DNA from: Kappaphycus alvarezii
Taxonomy: Eukaryota > Rhodophyta > Florideophyceae > Gigartinales > Solieriaceae
Length of the DNA stretch: 64,000 bases
NCBI GenBank assembly: GCA_002205965.3
Contig: NADL03000079.1
Span: 62,001 to 126,000, forward strand
Reading direction: 5' to 3'
The number at the start of each line of letters is the position of its first letter. The first letter of the stretch is position 1. A model generated the notes under the pieces. That model ran no database searches. It was not told the origin of the DNA and saw only the letters and a list, made by a program, of their open reading frames with translations. Positions 10,656-21,717 of the stretch are shown piece after piece. The translations under genes were made by a program, and so were the position numbers.

Positions 10656-13600
10656 GACTGTACTCTATCCTGCTTGTTTGTCAGTAAATTGCTGCCGTTA
10701 TCGACACTGCGCCACACGTTACGATACTGCGCCAACACTCAACTGTACTGTGCAATCAGCAATAAATCCAAAATTTCGCGAAACGACGACCATGACCTCT
10801 TCCGCCCCAGAACGAGAACCCTGCATTCCTCCACGAAACCGAAAAGAAAATTCAAACATTGAACCCGTGCGCAGCCGATCGACCGCTTCGGGCAATCTGA
10901 CGCTGTTTTCAAAGCTTTCCGTCCTCTCATGCAAATCTACACCGACGTGTATTTTCCGGCGTCGTTGCATTCCTTAGGGTCACGGACCGTGGCCTCTTCC
11001 GCGAAACGAAAAACGAAACGTACAAAAATTTGAACCTGTCCCCAGCCGATCAACCACTCTGGTCATCGCAACCACCGACGCCGCCGTCTCTTTCAATTTT
11101 GGTTGGTTGAGCGCTCGGCCGCTTCGCCATCCTGTCCAAACCCAGCCGCGCGCAAAACGTGTGGTCGGCGCTCAACGTGAGCTCGGCTGGGTCGCACATC
11201 GGCGGCCCGACGGCGGTAGACCCAGAGATCTCCGAGTTTTCTTTTGTTTTCGCAGAAAAACTTTTTCCGAGCTGCACAATGTCTGGAAACATCGAGTGCA
11301 TCAGCTTTCGGTGTGCGCTGGCATTCCAATTTTGGGGCTGAGTGCAGCGGACGGTGCAACTCCGGCCGCTGAGCACCTCGCGGCATTATGGGGGGGCTCT
11401 ACCCGTGCTTGTGTGCCACGGATGAATTTTTATCGTAGTTTGATGTACCACGACATGGGCAGCACACTTGTGCAGAGCTGAGCAAAGCTTTGAGGTACGA
11501 AAAAGGCAGCAAGGATAGAGAGGCAATACGAGAAATCGATCTTACGGGCGGAAGAGAGCAGCTGGGTAGTTGATCCCGGATATGAGAAACGGGAAACATG
11601 CAAATCAATGTAATGCAAAGCATGTCAACACGTGTGCTACCGGTAGTGTGTGGACCACTGCAACCAAAAAAATGTCGCCATTGGCCAAAGGATCCATCCT
11701 TTTGCAGCAAGGTGCGTGGCAGAGGCCTACGCCAGTAGAGGGCAAGGGCATGATCCATCGTGGCACCGGAGAGAAGACTAGCAAGATCAGCTGCGGGGCA
11801 ACAAATCTTGCTCGCTTGGACACAAGGAACATCATACGTCTTTGCATCATTGCTGCAGTCTAACCGTCTTTACATCTTTCGAGCGTATGAGTATCCGCTC
11901 AAAAAGAGGGTGGAATTTTTGCAAACAATGTGGATGTTCCATATCGTTCCGTACCTGTACGTACAATCAAATTGCTTGCTTGGTGCACTCCATCACCCTT
12001 CACGAGAATCCTCCGCTACGCTCCCAACTGCCGTGACTCGTCAACAGACTGATCGGAGGGAGGATGCGTGAGTGTGTTTCGCGCGGCGCCCCATGTCCCG
12101 GAGTACACGCGGTATGTCTCAATCTTTCTTCTCCGGATCAACCTATTCTAACTCGACGCGACTCCATGCCGCATTTAATGCCGTTCCGCCACCAAATCTA
12201 TTTTCGGTCCCTATTCGTACCCTCTACCGCAACCCGCCCCTTCAAGACCAGGTAACATGTCCCAGTCCATTCTAACCTGCTCCATTCTTGAACCCACCTT
12301 TGTGCCGATCAATTCCGCGGGCCCCTTCAAATTCCTCTTCTTCCCTCCGTTCTCACCAGGCCACACTATCATACCCGCCCCCCTTCGCGTTCTAATCATC
12401 TTCCACCCACTTCATAACCCTCAAACTCCCTGTATCCCTCGCACCACCCAAGTGCTCTTTCAACGAATGTGCCCCTCCACGTCGCATCCCCCAGTGTTTC
12501 AATGCTGCGATCAACACCCTCGCATCCCTCCCACCATGCCGCCTGAAACCTTCCACTTTCTTCTCAAAAATTCCACACTTTATCCCACCCGTTTTGGGGA
12601 CGTCTGTGTTTTGGCTCATGTCTCGTGCTTGTCCCGAAGTGCGTTGAGTTCGGTGGAATGGAAGCCGAGACTCAGCATTGCAATGTCCCTAGTTTGGACA
12701 CGCATGGCTTTCCAATGCTGAGCCTATTCCATTCTACCGCGCTTCACGCACCCCTTGACAGAGTGCAGAGATGTGCAAAACCGTTTCGTTCGTGTTTGTA
12801 ATGTTTTGTCTTGTAAGTCCGAGTGTCGCCCGAGCACCTGGGAACTGTGGCAGAGAAGAGTCGCGATAACGTTGATCGGTCGTGAACGATCAAGTGGATA
12901 CTATGCAATGGCTGAGCGTAAAGCTATGGGCGTGGCTTTACGCGTGGGAGGGCATGATACCCTTGAAGTTTTTGGAAGGGGTTTGTCAGACGGGCTCGAG
13001 AAAACATGCAGTCGAAGGAGGGTTGTGCGATTGGGCTTTCGCGGGGTGGTTTCCGAAGATGGTTTTTTCGGTTTGAATAAGTTTTGGAAAATGGTGGGAG
13101 TTTGTGTTGTAGTCTGATTATGTATACAATATGTACGGAGGTGAGTGTGGCGATTCGATTTGGAGGTGTGGCAAGGGATCTTTCAAGGAAATGTGATGGT
13201 GGAACGGTTTGGAGTTTGGCACTTGTGGAGGAAGGTTCGTTTAAATTGGAATGGGCCATGTCATTGAAATCAATTCCGGTCGCTCTCAACGTTCTCTCCG
13301 GCCTCTGTTGAACGAGGTGTTTGGGCGCCCAAACAATTGCGTGAGGCAGTCGGAATGCTCTCCTGTCGGGCTTGGTGCTTTGCGAGGAATATGGTCTGCC
13401 TGTATAGCTTGGTCATACTAGAGTGAGAAGTGTTTCACAACTATTTATGTTTGCGTAAGTCAATATAGATCATTACCGTAAATAAATGCCAATAGAGGGA
13501 AAGAGGTGGTTGTCGAAGAATTTCTGAGTCTGTTGCAACTAGGCGTATTCTTCTCTGTCCAGCATGCCCAGCAGTGAAGAATCCTGTGCGCCTCAGAACC

Positions 13601-14399
13601 CAAGGCACAGCACTGTCCTGTGCAGTGCAGCAGTGCAACACTTTACAGTACTATTCAGTACACAGAAGTGCAGAAATTTACAATACTGTACAGTAGTGTA
13701 CAGTAGAAGGAACAGTGGTGAAGACTGGTAATTTGATCCAAGAAAAAAAATTGCACCCAGATGCATCCCTGGAAGCCGCCCTATCACAAATACCCCAGAA
13801 GGCTTCTGTGGACAGTCGTCAACTGGGCGCGCGGGTGAGGTTATTCAGAGGACGAAATAGCAACCGGCAGGACTCTAACGGTCCGTACGGAACTATGAAC
13901 CTCTGGGTACCTTTGACATCGATGGATTGGTGTGACTTCAACTCTGAAGATGGCGACGGCGTCGATGACGCCGTTCACTAAGCAGAGGAGCTGGCCTTGC
14001 CGAGGCGGTGGTTCAGAAAGTAGCGATGGTTCGTGGCGGTCTATCACCACAGTTGCCACATGCGGAGATCAAAAAGTGATGGATGCCCTTTTTGCTTCAG
14101 GTGGATCTCATAATTTCTTTCATAACCGCAACCCTTTTTGAACTATAAAAGAATTCATCTTTGCGAGGTTCAAACATCCTCGGAGAAGTCCGTCTTGTCG
14201 GAAAGGGTACAGTGCTTATTCTATTGGCTGGGGAATTCATATGAAAGCTTATCAAGCCCATCATTTTCAGTCAAACGTTATCTCTGTTGCAAAATTGACG
14301 ACATATTTCAGTATTCTCCTCATAGCTGACCCGACGGTGGGGAATTTTAATACCAACTGCTTCACCAAGATAAGAAATCTGGGGAAACAGTTAAAGGCA
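10656..14399. other. Long region without a recognised gene
   Basis: Several medium open frames exist (10,618-10,977, 11,107-11,481, 11,760-12,071, 12,257-12,721, 12,755-13,117 on +, and antisense ones), but none shows a domain I recognise. An imperfect direct repeat links about 10,790-10,900 with about 10,985-11,060. The stretch 12,100-12,550 is C/T-rich. A cluster of TACAGTA-type palindromes lies at 13,630-13,720. The segment 13,850-14,390 may contain decayed copia gag, but I see no diagnostic motif. Confidence 0.5.
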
Positions 14400-17215
14400 T
14401 GGAAATTGCGGATTATGGCTTGTGCCTTCTGCAGATACTGTATCCCAAGCGTAAGAAGGCAGCACATACTTCTTTTCTCGACCCTCCGCAGCAGAAGCGT
14501 CTGATTTATTTCAAGGAATACTACAAAAAATACAACTCGGATCGGGAGCTTGCGCTTGAGTGGCACAATCGAATAGGACACCCAAATCTTGGAAGGCATC
14601 TCAAGCTTTCGCAAACATTCGACGATGTCGCAAAGTTTTTCCGAAGTACTTTGCAGGGTTTATTTTGTTTCCCGTGCACAATTGGAAAGGTTCAAAGGGG
14701 AACCATCTCTGCCAGTTCAAGAGTAACACACTATTCTCTCGAATTGGTTCATTTAGAAATAAAACGCAAGATGCCTACACCTTCAAACGGTGACAGTAAC
14801 TAGGCTGTTGGCTTCATTGATGATAGCACCGCAAAATCCAATGTGTACTTCATCAAGCAACGATTTGATATATTCCTGCCTTACAGTACTACAAGGAAAG
14901 ATCTGAGGGAATAAAAAATTCAAGCTCTTGAATATACGACTTCGATGGAGCTGGCGAGAATGTGCCGCGGCTCGTGAAGGATTTCCGCCTTCGTAATGTA
15001 ATTATTCTTGAGCCTTCCCCTCCACATCCTCTACAAAGTAAAGGTGTAGCGAAACAACTGATGAAAGAACTAGGAACTCGCGCTCGCGTACTCCTTTTCG
15101 GTGCGAAATTGGATATCGCCTTGTGGGCCGAGGCGATGCGATGAGTCATGAAAATTTTCTCTGCAATCTTCTACCGTCCGATCGTACTGGAGGTGAAATT
15201 TCAATCCTTCTTTAGAATAGTAACACAAGAGTCAGTTTCCAAAATCTTCACATCTTTGGGCAACAAGGATTTTTTTCTTTCCCAGTATGACAACCGCCCA
15301 AAAAAAGGCTTTCTGCTCCCGCCGCCCATGGTATTTTAGTTGGGTATGATAGACTTTATTTCGAATCTATCCCTCCGAGTCGAAGAAGTTAGTAACAACA
15401 CGCTGTCATTATTTTCGATTGTGTGGTACCAAACAGCTTCCTGCTGTCAACACTCTTATTAATGGCATCTAAAGACAGGTTCAGTTGGAATCGGAACAAG
15501 AAATATCTAAGTCTGAGTCCGAACACATGTTGACTCAAGCTTTTCAGGTGGTATTTGGAAATCTTCTTTCAGTAGAGTCAGCTCGTTTAAATATTGCGCG
15601 TGGAAATCTGAAGGATCTACGTCTGCCTAGATCTTTCAAAGAGGCAATCAAAGACGAAAACTGGCGCGGTGCAATAGACTGCGAATATACTACTTTGAGG
15701 AAGAGGTATACTTGGAATTAAGTCCATCGTTCGCATGGAATAAAGGCAAAATATAATCACATAGGTGTTTAGGCTGAAGCCCTTGGACTCTGGTGGAACA
15801 TATTTCCCTTATCAGGTTCGCTATTGCGTACGCGAACACCTCCAAACCCCCTAAATCGACTTCGATCCTGATCACTTATATGCCCCTGTCGCCTACCATG
15901 AAGCTATTCCAATATTACTGGCATTGGCTGCCGCAGATGATCTTACCATCGAAGGAGGGATATGGATCGCGCGAATTTTTATAAAAGCATTGATCGACAG
16001 GTGTTCATTTAGCAGCCAAAAGATTCAAGTGGTAGAGAGGAAGAGCCAGGTCCCGTCTGCTAACTAACAAAATCGATGTATAGCTCGAAACAAGCTGGAA
16101 AAGTATAAGGGTCACCCTTCGTAACTTCACTACTGCGTTGGGGATTCAAGCAGTCTAAAGTTGACTTCCGAGTGTTCTTCAAAGTTGCCAATACAGATTT
16201 CGTAATAATCTTTGCTATGCTCGAAGATATGCATTTCTTTCAATTTTACAGCGCTGATGGAATACCTCAAAGAAAGACTGAGGTCAGAATTTTCAATTAA
16301 GTTGTATGGTTCAATCAAATCGAACGTTGCATGGGACATGCACCATTCAAATGTGGGCATAAAAATAGATCAACGGAGATATGCAGAAGATGTGCTTGCA
16401 AAAGAAGGACTGAAAGAAGCTAATGCTGTTCGGACAGCTCTTCCATCTGACGCATATCTTTTCCCAGCTTATCTCTGTGAACATATTTTATCAAGGAGTG
16501 GTCATGCTCGATACTACTCTAAAGTGGGACAGTTGCTATATCGTTCTGTTTGCACAAGGCCTGACATGTCATTCGCCGTAAATTCTCTGGCTACACATGT
16601 CCGTTCACCAGCTGCAAGCGTATGGTTTCGTTGGGAGTAGTACTCAGGTACCTTTCCGGAACTCGCAGTTTGGGAATTAAGTATCGCACAGCAACAACTG
16701 TGAACAACAAAAGTATGGATTTCGAGTCCTTTGTTGACTCAGATGGGGCTGGAAACAAAAGTAATCGAAAGTCAACAACTGGATTCGTTGTCATGTTGAA
16801 TTAGTCTCTAGTAGCAAGCAAAAGTCAGAGGTAGAGTATTGTTGCTTTGTCTTCCGTCGAGGCCGAGTATGTAGCATTGTTAACCTGCCTGTGCCAAAGA
16901 CGTTTATGGATTGGAAGAATATTTTTGGAAATTGAGAAAAATTCCCCGTACCGTGACAAGGCAAAACTGATGGCGACCTCGATCCACGTGGACAATAACG
17001 TGGTGCTTTCAATGGCTATATCGGACAAGATCTCAACAATGAACAAATTTGTCGATGTTAGTTCCATCATGTTCGCTATCTCATTTCAAATGGTTTGCTC
17101 AAGGTGAAATACATTTCAACTGAAAACCAAGTGTCGGATTTGCTTACAGAGACAGTCAACAAAGAGGTCATGGGCACATTATGGTCGCTCTTGGTTAACT
17201 ATAGTTTGTCACTTT
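14400..17215 (+). mobile_element. Decayed Ty1/copia pol (integrase, RT, RNase H)
   Basis: Fragments in copia order: GAG-pre-integrase LALEWHNRIGHPNLGRHLKL (about 14,550) with LELVH; integrase core AVGFIDDSTAKSNVYFIKQ and EPSPPHPLQSKGVAKQLMKE (about 15,010), where Lys stands at the catalytic Glu; GARARVLLFGAKLD-type text and LWAEAMR; RT start SFKEAIKDENWRGAID (about 15,635); APVAYHEAIP (about 15,880); the YVDD box reads LED (about 16,216); RSVCTRPDMSFAVNSLA (about 16,545); and RNase H FVDSDGAGN, RKSTTGFVVMLN, ALSSVEAEYVAL (about 16,720-16,880). Many frameshifts and stops. No LTRs identified. It is a different lineage from the half-tRNA family: its protease/RT region is of the common copia type. 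Confidence 0.88.
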
Positions 17216-17221
17216 AACCTG

Positions 17222-17650
17222 CTCGCATCCCTCAACGCGGTAAAGACTACAAAGCATAGAAGATATGAATCTTTCATCGAAACCTCCGCACGGAGCAGAC
17301 TCATGCCCATCCCTATGTCCACCCTTGAGTGCTGGCACCAAGACTCCTACGCAGTGCTACTCGACGTGGCGCGGAAGGTGGCTGTTAGAGCAATGGAGAC
17401 ATACGGGACGGTTCGAGCGGTTATGACCAAGAGGAAGGCGGCAGCAGCAGTGATGTTCAATGCATCATGGCTGCTGACAGGTTTCGAGCCAGTGTTATTC
17501 AAGATAGAGTGGCTGCGCAACCCCAGTCGCTCGGGCATAGTCGCAGTTTCGGCAAAGCACAAAAATGGGCAAAAGAACCCAGAAATCCCTCTGGGATTCC
17601 CTCTCTCTCCCTCTTCTGCTCGAGGAGTCGGGAATTTATTCTAAGTACTT
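17222..17650 (+). mobile_element. LINE-A 3' coding fragment
   Basis: Carries the LINE-A C-terminal signature: PIPMSTLECWHQDSYAVL, then VARKVAVRAMETYGTVRAV and AAAVMFNASWLLTGFEP. It lies directly after the decayed copia element, which has no visible 3' LTR, so one may have truncated the other. It is 5'-truncated relative to the copy at 25.4-28.7 kb. Confidence 0.85.
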
Positions 17651-17886
17651 TTCTAGTTCAGACATGTCTGTCGACGCCCTAGAACTGTCCTGCCTCTCTC
17701 CTGAGGTCAACAGTTGTTGTCGATAGACAACTCAATAAAAAAGATTGATTACCACACGTACGTACTGTAATTGCCCTTATCCAAAGCTGTGTGACTCTTT
17801 GAAGAGGCATGAGTGATTTGGCAATCACGTGCACTAACGTAAGTGTGTCACCATTAACAGTCCCCCATTGCCAATCTTTGATTGGT

Positions 17887-19250
17887 TATTTTTGTTGGAT
17901 GGTGGCTATAAATTTTCGCTTTCTTCGTGAGCCTGATTTGCTGATCTCGTTGATAAATTCTCGAAGCAGCTCCGGCACATCTTGTTGCAGAGACGTGATG
18001 TCTACCCAGACCATTTCGTCCTTTTTCAGACCCGCCCATTTGACTTCGACCTCAAACTTGTTGCCAATCCGTCGAATGTCTTTGAAATCTTCTACGAAAA
18101 GCAGCTCGTCTTTCCGATAAGCTAGGTGTTCTTTAACGTCTTCAGATACACTAAAGTCCTTATTTCGGAAAGCTTCAATCTCCTTCCGTGAACTGACTCT
18201 TTGACACCACTCAGGAGGTCTTCTACTCGAAAATGTGATGATCTCGGCGTTCGACTACACGAAAAGGGCCGTGACATCTCAGATTTGTCTTCAGCGGACG
18301 TTCTTGGCCATGACTCCTTTCAGAACGTAGTCGCCTCCTTCGATGTCAACAGCTCTGATTCTAGTGCGACGGTTATGAGCATCGACAGCAGATTTGCGTT
18401 GCTTGTTTCCCTGTCTTACAGCGTTTCGATGGATGCCTTTCAGGCTTCTATGGAGCTTCTCGATGTCCATTTGAGCTGCAACGCGCCGCTTGTCGATGTC
18501 CGTAACTGCCATTAATTCCTCCTGACTTCGAAAGATGGCAACGAGAGGCTAATCTTGTGGTAAACCCGTGAAGACAGTGAGCGGGCATTTCCCATTGAGC
18601 TTCCTGGTTGGCCCACTATTCAAGGCCGATTGGATCAGGGGGAGTATGCTAGGCCACGCAGACTGTAGTAGCTGGAACTCAGAGAGAAGTACTCTACAGG
18701 TCCTTAGTAGCTCGCGACATAACGCTTCGACAGTTCTGTTGCTCCAAGGACAGTAAGGCAGTGTGGAATGGTGGTTGGTTTTCAGTTTCTGTGCCAAGGA
18801 CTTCAGGAGTTTGTTCTTGAAGTGGCTGCATTGGTTCGAAGTCCAGGATTTGCACACTCCGAAAGCAGCAAACTACTCTACGAGAACTCTAGCAGTGGTT
18901 TCTGAATCAGCCTCTCAAACACTTCTTAGCCACACGTAACCAAAGAGGTCGTCCTCAATGATCAGTGTGCACAGTTTTCCTTCATCCCCTTTACTCATGT
19001 AGCAAAAGTCGAAATGAATGAGTCCGTTGGGTTTGGAGGCGTGGAGCGAATGTCCAAGAGGTCTTGGGATGAGAATACCGTCCTTTGTTGCGATACAGTA
19101 CAGTAGCGGCAACAGGGGCAGCAGGCGACGAAAGGGCACTACAAACTGGGAGGACATTGACATTTACGGTTGAAGTCGCCGTTATGGCCACGTAACCAAG
19201 TCGCTGCTTCCCGCCGCAATCGACGATTGTTTTCGTACTGCGCGTGCGTA
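17887..19250 (-). mobile_element. Chromodomain Ty3/gypsy integrase fragment
   Basis: On - : GLIHFDFCYM (first catalytic Asp, about 19,020), SWTSNQCSHFKN (about 18,845; the second catalytic Asp is Asn), YCPWSNRTVEAL (about 18,760; Glu kept), a C-terminal domain with DIEGGDYVLKGV, and then an intact chromodomain. The latter reads DELLFVEDFKDIRRIG, then FEVEVKWAGLKKDEMVWVDI, with a helix PELLREFINEI and a basic tail ending at TAA 17,889-17,887. Frameshifts separate the parts. No RT, protease or LTR seen, so this is a 5'-truncated or deleted element. The chromodomain class is known for targeting insertion to marked chromatin. Confidence 0.88.
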
Positions 19251-19856
19251 AGCTGCTCTCGTAGCCAAATGCACCACACTGAAGAATGTTAACCTCAATG
19301 ATCTACTGCAAACCTCAGCGGCTTCCAGTTTCGACCAGTTACTTGCTCTCAAGCTTTGAGATTCTCATGGCTGTAGGTGCAAGTTACCGCAAACCTTACC
19401 CTTCCACGACAGCGTGAGCTCCATTCGAGCTACAGTTGCGAGTTACTGGTCGGCATCTGTTCAAGCTAGCATCAGTTCATGCCGGGAGCGGTCGATCAAA
19501 TGATTGAAAAATTACGGTAGGCTGCAGGGAAGCGGGTGGCGCGAGTCGTTTTCTTTCGCTACCATTGAAAGGGAGCAGTACAATTCAATACAGTACATCG
19601 CAGAGCAGAAGCTGGGGCGGATATCGGTGGAAAGTAGAACACTTCTGGCTTTCATGTGACCACCTGCTGCGCTTGCAGCTTTTCGATTCACCTACGCCAA
19701 TAGTAATTCCAAACTTCTGCTTCCATTCACAGCTCAAACATGCCTACCGTTTCCTTTCTGTCATCCTCTTTCACTCCGCTCCACCCGCGCTTACATTCCT
19801 CTCCAACCGCTCTCCAACCGCAAACGTCTCGCCTCCACACAAAAACTCCTCCCACC
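19251..19856. other. Upstream flank of the glyoxalase relic
   Basis: No gene recognised. It contains AATACAGTACATCG near 19,585, one of several TACAGTAC-type motifs, about 270 bases upstream of the glyoxalase start. The last 120 bases are C/T-rich, as in a 5' UTR. Confidence 0.4.
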
Positions 19857-20447
19857 ATGTCTTCGAAAATGCTCCATGCCGTCTACCGTGTTGCTGATGT
19901 TGCCTCCACTCGCCGCTTCCTCACGGCCTTAGGAATGCATGTTTTACTGAAGCCTGATGTCCCTGCCGAAAATTATACAAACGTCTTCTTTGGATACGGC
20001 CCGGAGCAAAAGAGTGAGCACTTTTCCTTGGAACCTACCTACAATTATGGCGTCAGTTCATATGAAATTGGCACCGGCTTTGGCCACTTTGAAGTCGCGG
20101 TGCAGGATATCTCTCAAGTCGTAGAGTGAGTTCGTCCAGAAGAATTTAAAGTTCTGAGGGAGGTGGGGCCGGTGAAAGGTACGTTGATGTTGTCCCCCTG
20201 TCTCTTTTGTCTCGCACCATCCGACAGACATTGCTTTTCATATCCATGACTCTCCTCTTGATGTCGTCGCACTTGTGTATACATCTGTCCTCTTGCTATT
20301 TCTGCAGGGAGCGCAGCCCTCATTGCTTTCGTTGAGGATCCTACGGGATATAGATTTGCGCTTATCCAACACTCTCAGCGTGACCCGCTGTGTCAGGTCA
20401 TGCTACTTGTCAAGGATCTTGATGTCGAAAATGGTCAATCAGATTGA
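19857..20447 (+). pseudogene. GLO1: Glyoxalase I (lactoylglutathione lyase) pseudogene
   Basis: Relic of the enzyme that isomerises the glutathione hemithioacetal of methylglyoxal. Exon 1 from ATG 19,857 reads MSSKMLHAVYRVADVASTRR, with the family strings YTNVFFGYGPE, PTYNYGVSSYEIGTGFGHFE and, after a TGA at 20,127-20,129, FKVLREVGPVKG. An intron 20,179-20,307 (GTACGT...CTGCAG, 129 bp, phase 1) leads to ALIAFVEDPTGYRFALIQ and DPLCQVMLLVKDLD, then TGA 20,445. Metal-ligand equivalents His (LHAV), Glu (EPTYNYG) and His (GFGHF) are present; the fourth, Glu in the usual YKFELI, is Ala in YRFALI. The second domain is cut off after its first strand. An in-frame open extension starts at 19,740 (possible transit peptide). 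Confidence 0.88.
20179..20307 (+). other. Spliceosomal intron retained in the glyoxalase relic
   Basis: Begins GTACGT and ends TTTCTGCAG. Its removal joins VKG to SAALIAFVEDP exactly as in the family, so the locus descends from a genomic copy, not a processed transcript. Confidence 0.85.
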
Positions 20448-20919
20448 GCAATAGCAATACACGCGGAAGCGAGCGGCCCTCGGATGGGTAGAACGCCACG
20501 GGTGTGCTGGTTCTCGTCGAGAGCGTACGTCTGATGCAGCCGAATGCGCCAAAAGCGCTGCGGGGGTCTAGCGTACGTCAAGTCAGAGCTGTAGCGGGAT
20601 AGCTACACCGTCTCCAGTCTTCGGCAATGCCGGACTAGCCCTTGCAAGCTAGGATTGATACTTGTTCGGGATGAACAGTTTGGTCGTGTGGTCTTCTTTT
20701 ACTTCTTTTCGTTGTTACCGCCCACCATCTCAATTAATCTGGGCGATGTCCCTACAAATACCAGTTCAATGTACTGTACGACGGCTTCCATAAATTTCTG
20801 AGCAGATTTGTGATACAAACACACATAGACAATCTGAAGGGAATTGAATTAATGATCAAATTGTACAGTTGCAGATTTTCAGACCGAATTACTTATCCAA
20901 TTCTACACTCCCGGCTACT
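20448..20919. other. Gap downstream of the glyoxalase relic
   Basis: No coding signal recognised; no trace of the second glyoxalase domain was found. AT-rich from about 20,690, with GTACTGTACG at 20,770. Confidence 0.4.
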
Positions 20920-21600
20920 CCGCCGCCTAGCTTCCGTCGCTTCTTCCCACGTTTCCCTTCCCTTTCACAACCTTCGCAGAGCCATCTCGGTACCCGGGGC
21001 TCCTGAAGTATGGCGAACCATGGTTTGCCTCCGTCTTGGTGTCCCATCTTCTCTGGCACACAAACCTGCACCTATTGCGCCGCCGCCCACTTCCGCACTG
21101 TCCCCACCCTGGACTCCTACAGACACATGCCTCTGTCTGTCCCTGCGCTGACGGCTCCATTCGGCGCACAATTGTGGTTCGCGACCGCCTCATTTCCGAG
21201 GTATCACGCTTATCAATTGGGATTCGCCCTGTCCGGGAATGGACCTTCCGCAAGACTTGCCCGACCTCCAACTCCGCCACCGCCTCGACATCTACATGGA
21301 TGATGTCTACTTCTCTCCCGTCCCGCAGGGCTACAACGTCACTGTCATCAGCCCAAACTCCGCTCCATACGCCCAACAGCGGATTCACACGCCCCTCGCT
21401 GCCCTTACTGCATCTGAGCGCGGGAAATCTCTCCGCCATGGGCACCTCTGCGCCGAACTACATCGACTTCCACCCGATGGCTTTCGATATATACGGGTCT
21501 GCCGGTCCCGGTGCCGAACGAGGTCTGTCATGAATTGCTGAGTACATCGCTCTACGGAAAGGCAGTAGACCTGTCTTCGAGCGCGATCGCTTGTTCACGA
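20920..21600 (+). mobile_element. LINE remnant (third subfamily), C-terminal region
   Basis: Frames in this stretch carry the C-terminal features of the LINE-A/B superfamily: PEVWRTMVCLRLGVP (RLG motif), a Cys/His cluster TCTYC and HASVCPCADGSIRRTIVVRD, REWTFRK, then NVTVISPNSAPYAQQRIHT, LAALTASERGKSLRHGH and a YIDFHPMAFDIYGS-type end. The last two align with LINE-B (DVTVAHPSARRHIS, TLAEREKHRHYG, GIDIYGALG) but are clearly diverged. Several frame changes. It ends about 120 bases short of the inverted-repeat arm. Confidence 0.7.
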
Positions 21601-21717
21601 TCATCAGTTCGCTCATACAACAACGAACTTCTGTCGCGATCAACGACGACTACTCAACCGCTCCTGGCTCGGATAGATGATGTCGTAGCCCTGCGGATGG
21701 GAGAGAACTGGACATCA

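Noticed and set aside
11842-12036. Cys-rich frame (GWNFCKQCGCSISF) as a zinc-binding protein
   Set aside because: Short, overlapped by another frame of similar length, and Cys spacing fits no family I know.
12257-12721. 154-codon open frame as a gene
   Set aside because: Lies in C/T-rich low-complexity DNA that keeps several frames open by composition; no domain recognised.
20130-20143. A 14-base intron removing the TGA in the glyoxalase relic (GTGAGT...CCAG)
   Set aside because: Far below the length of the other introns here (89-157 bp), and removal loses residues that the family has.
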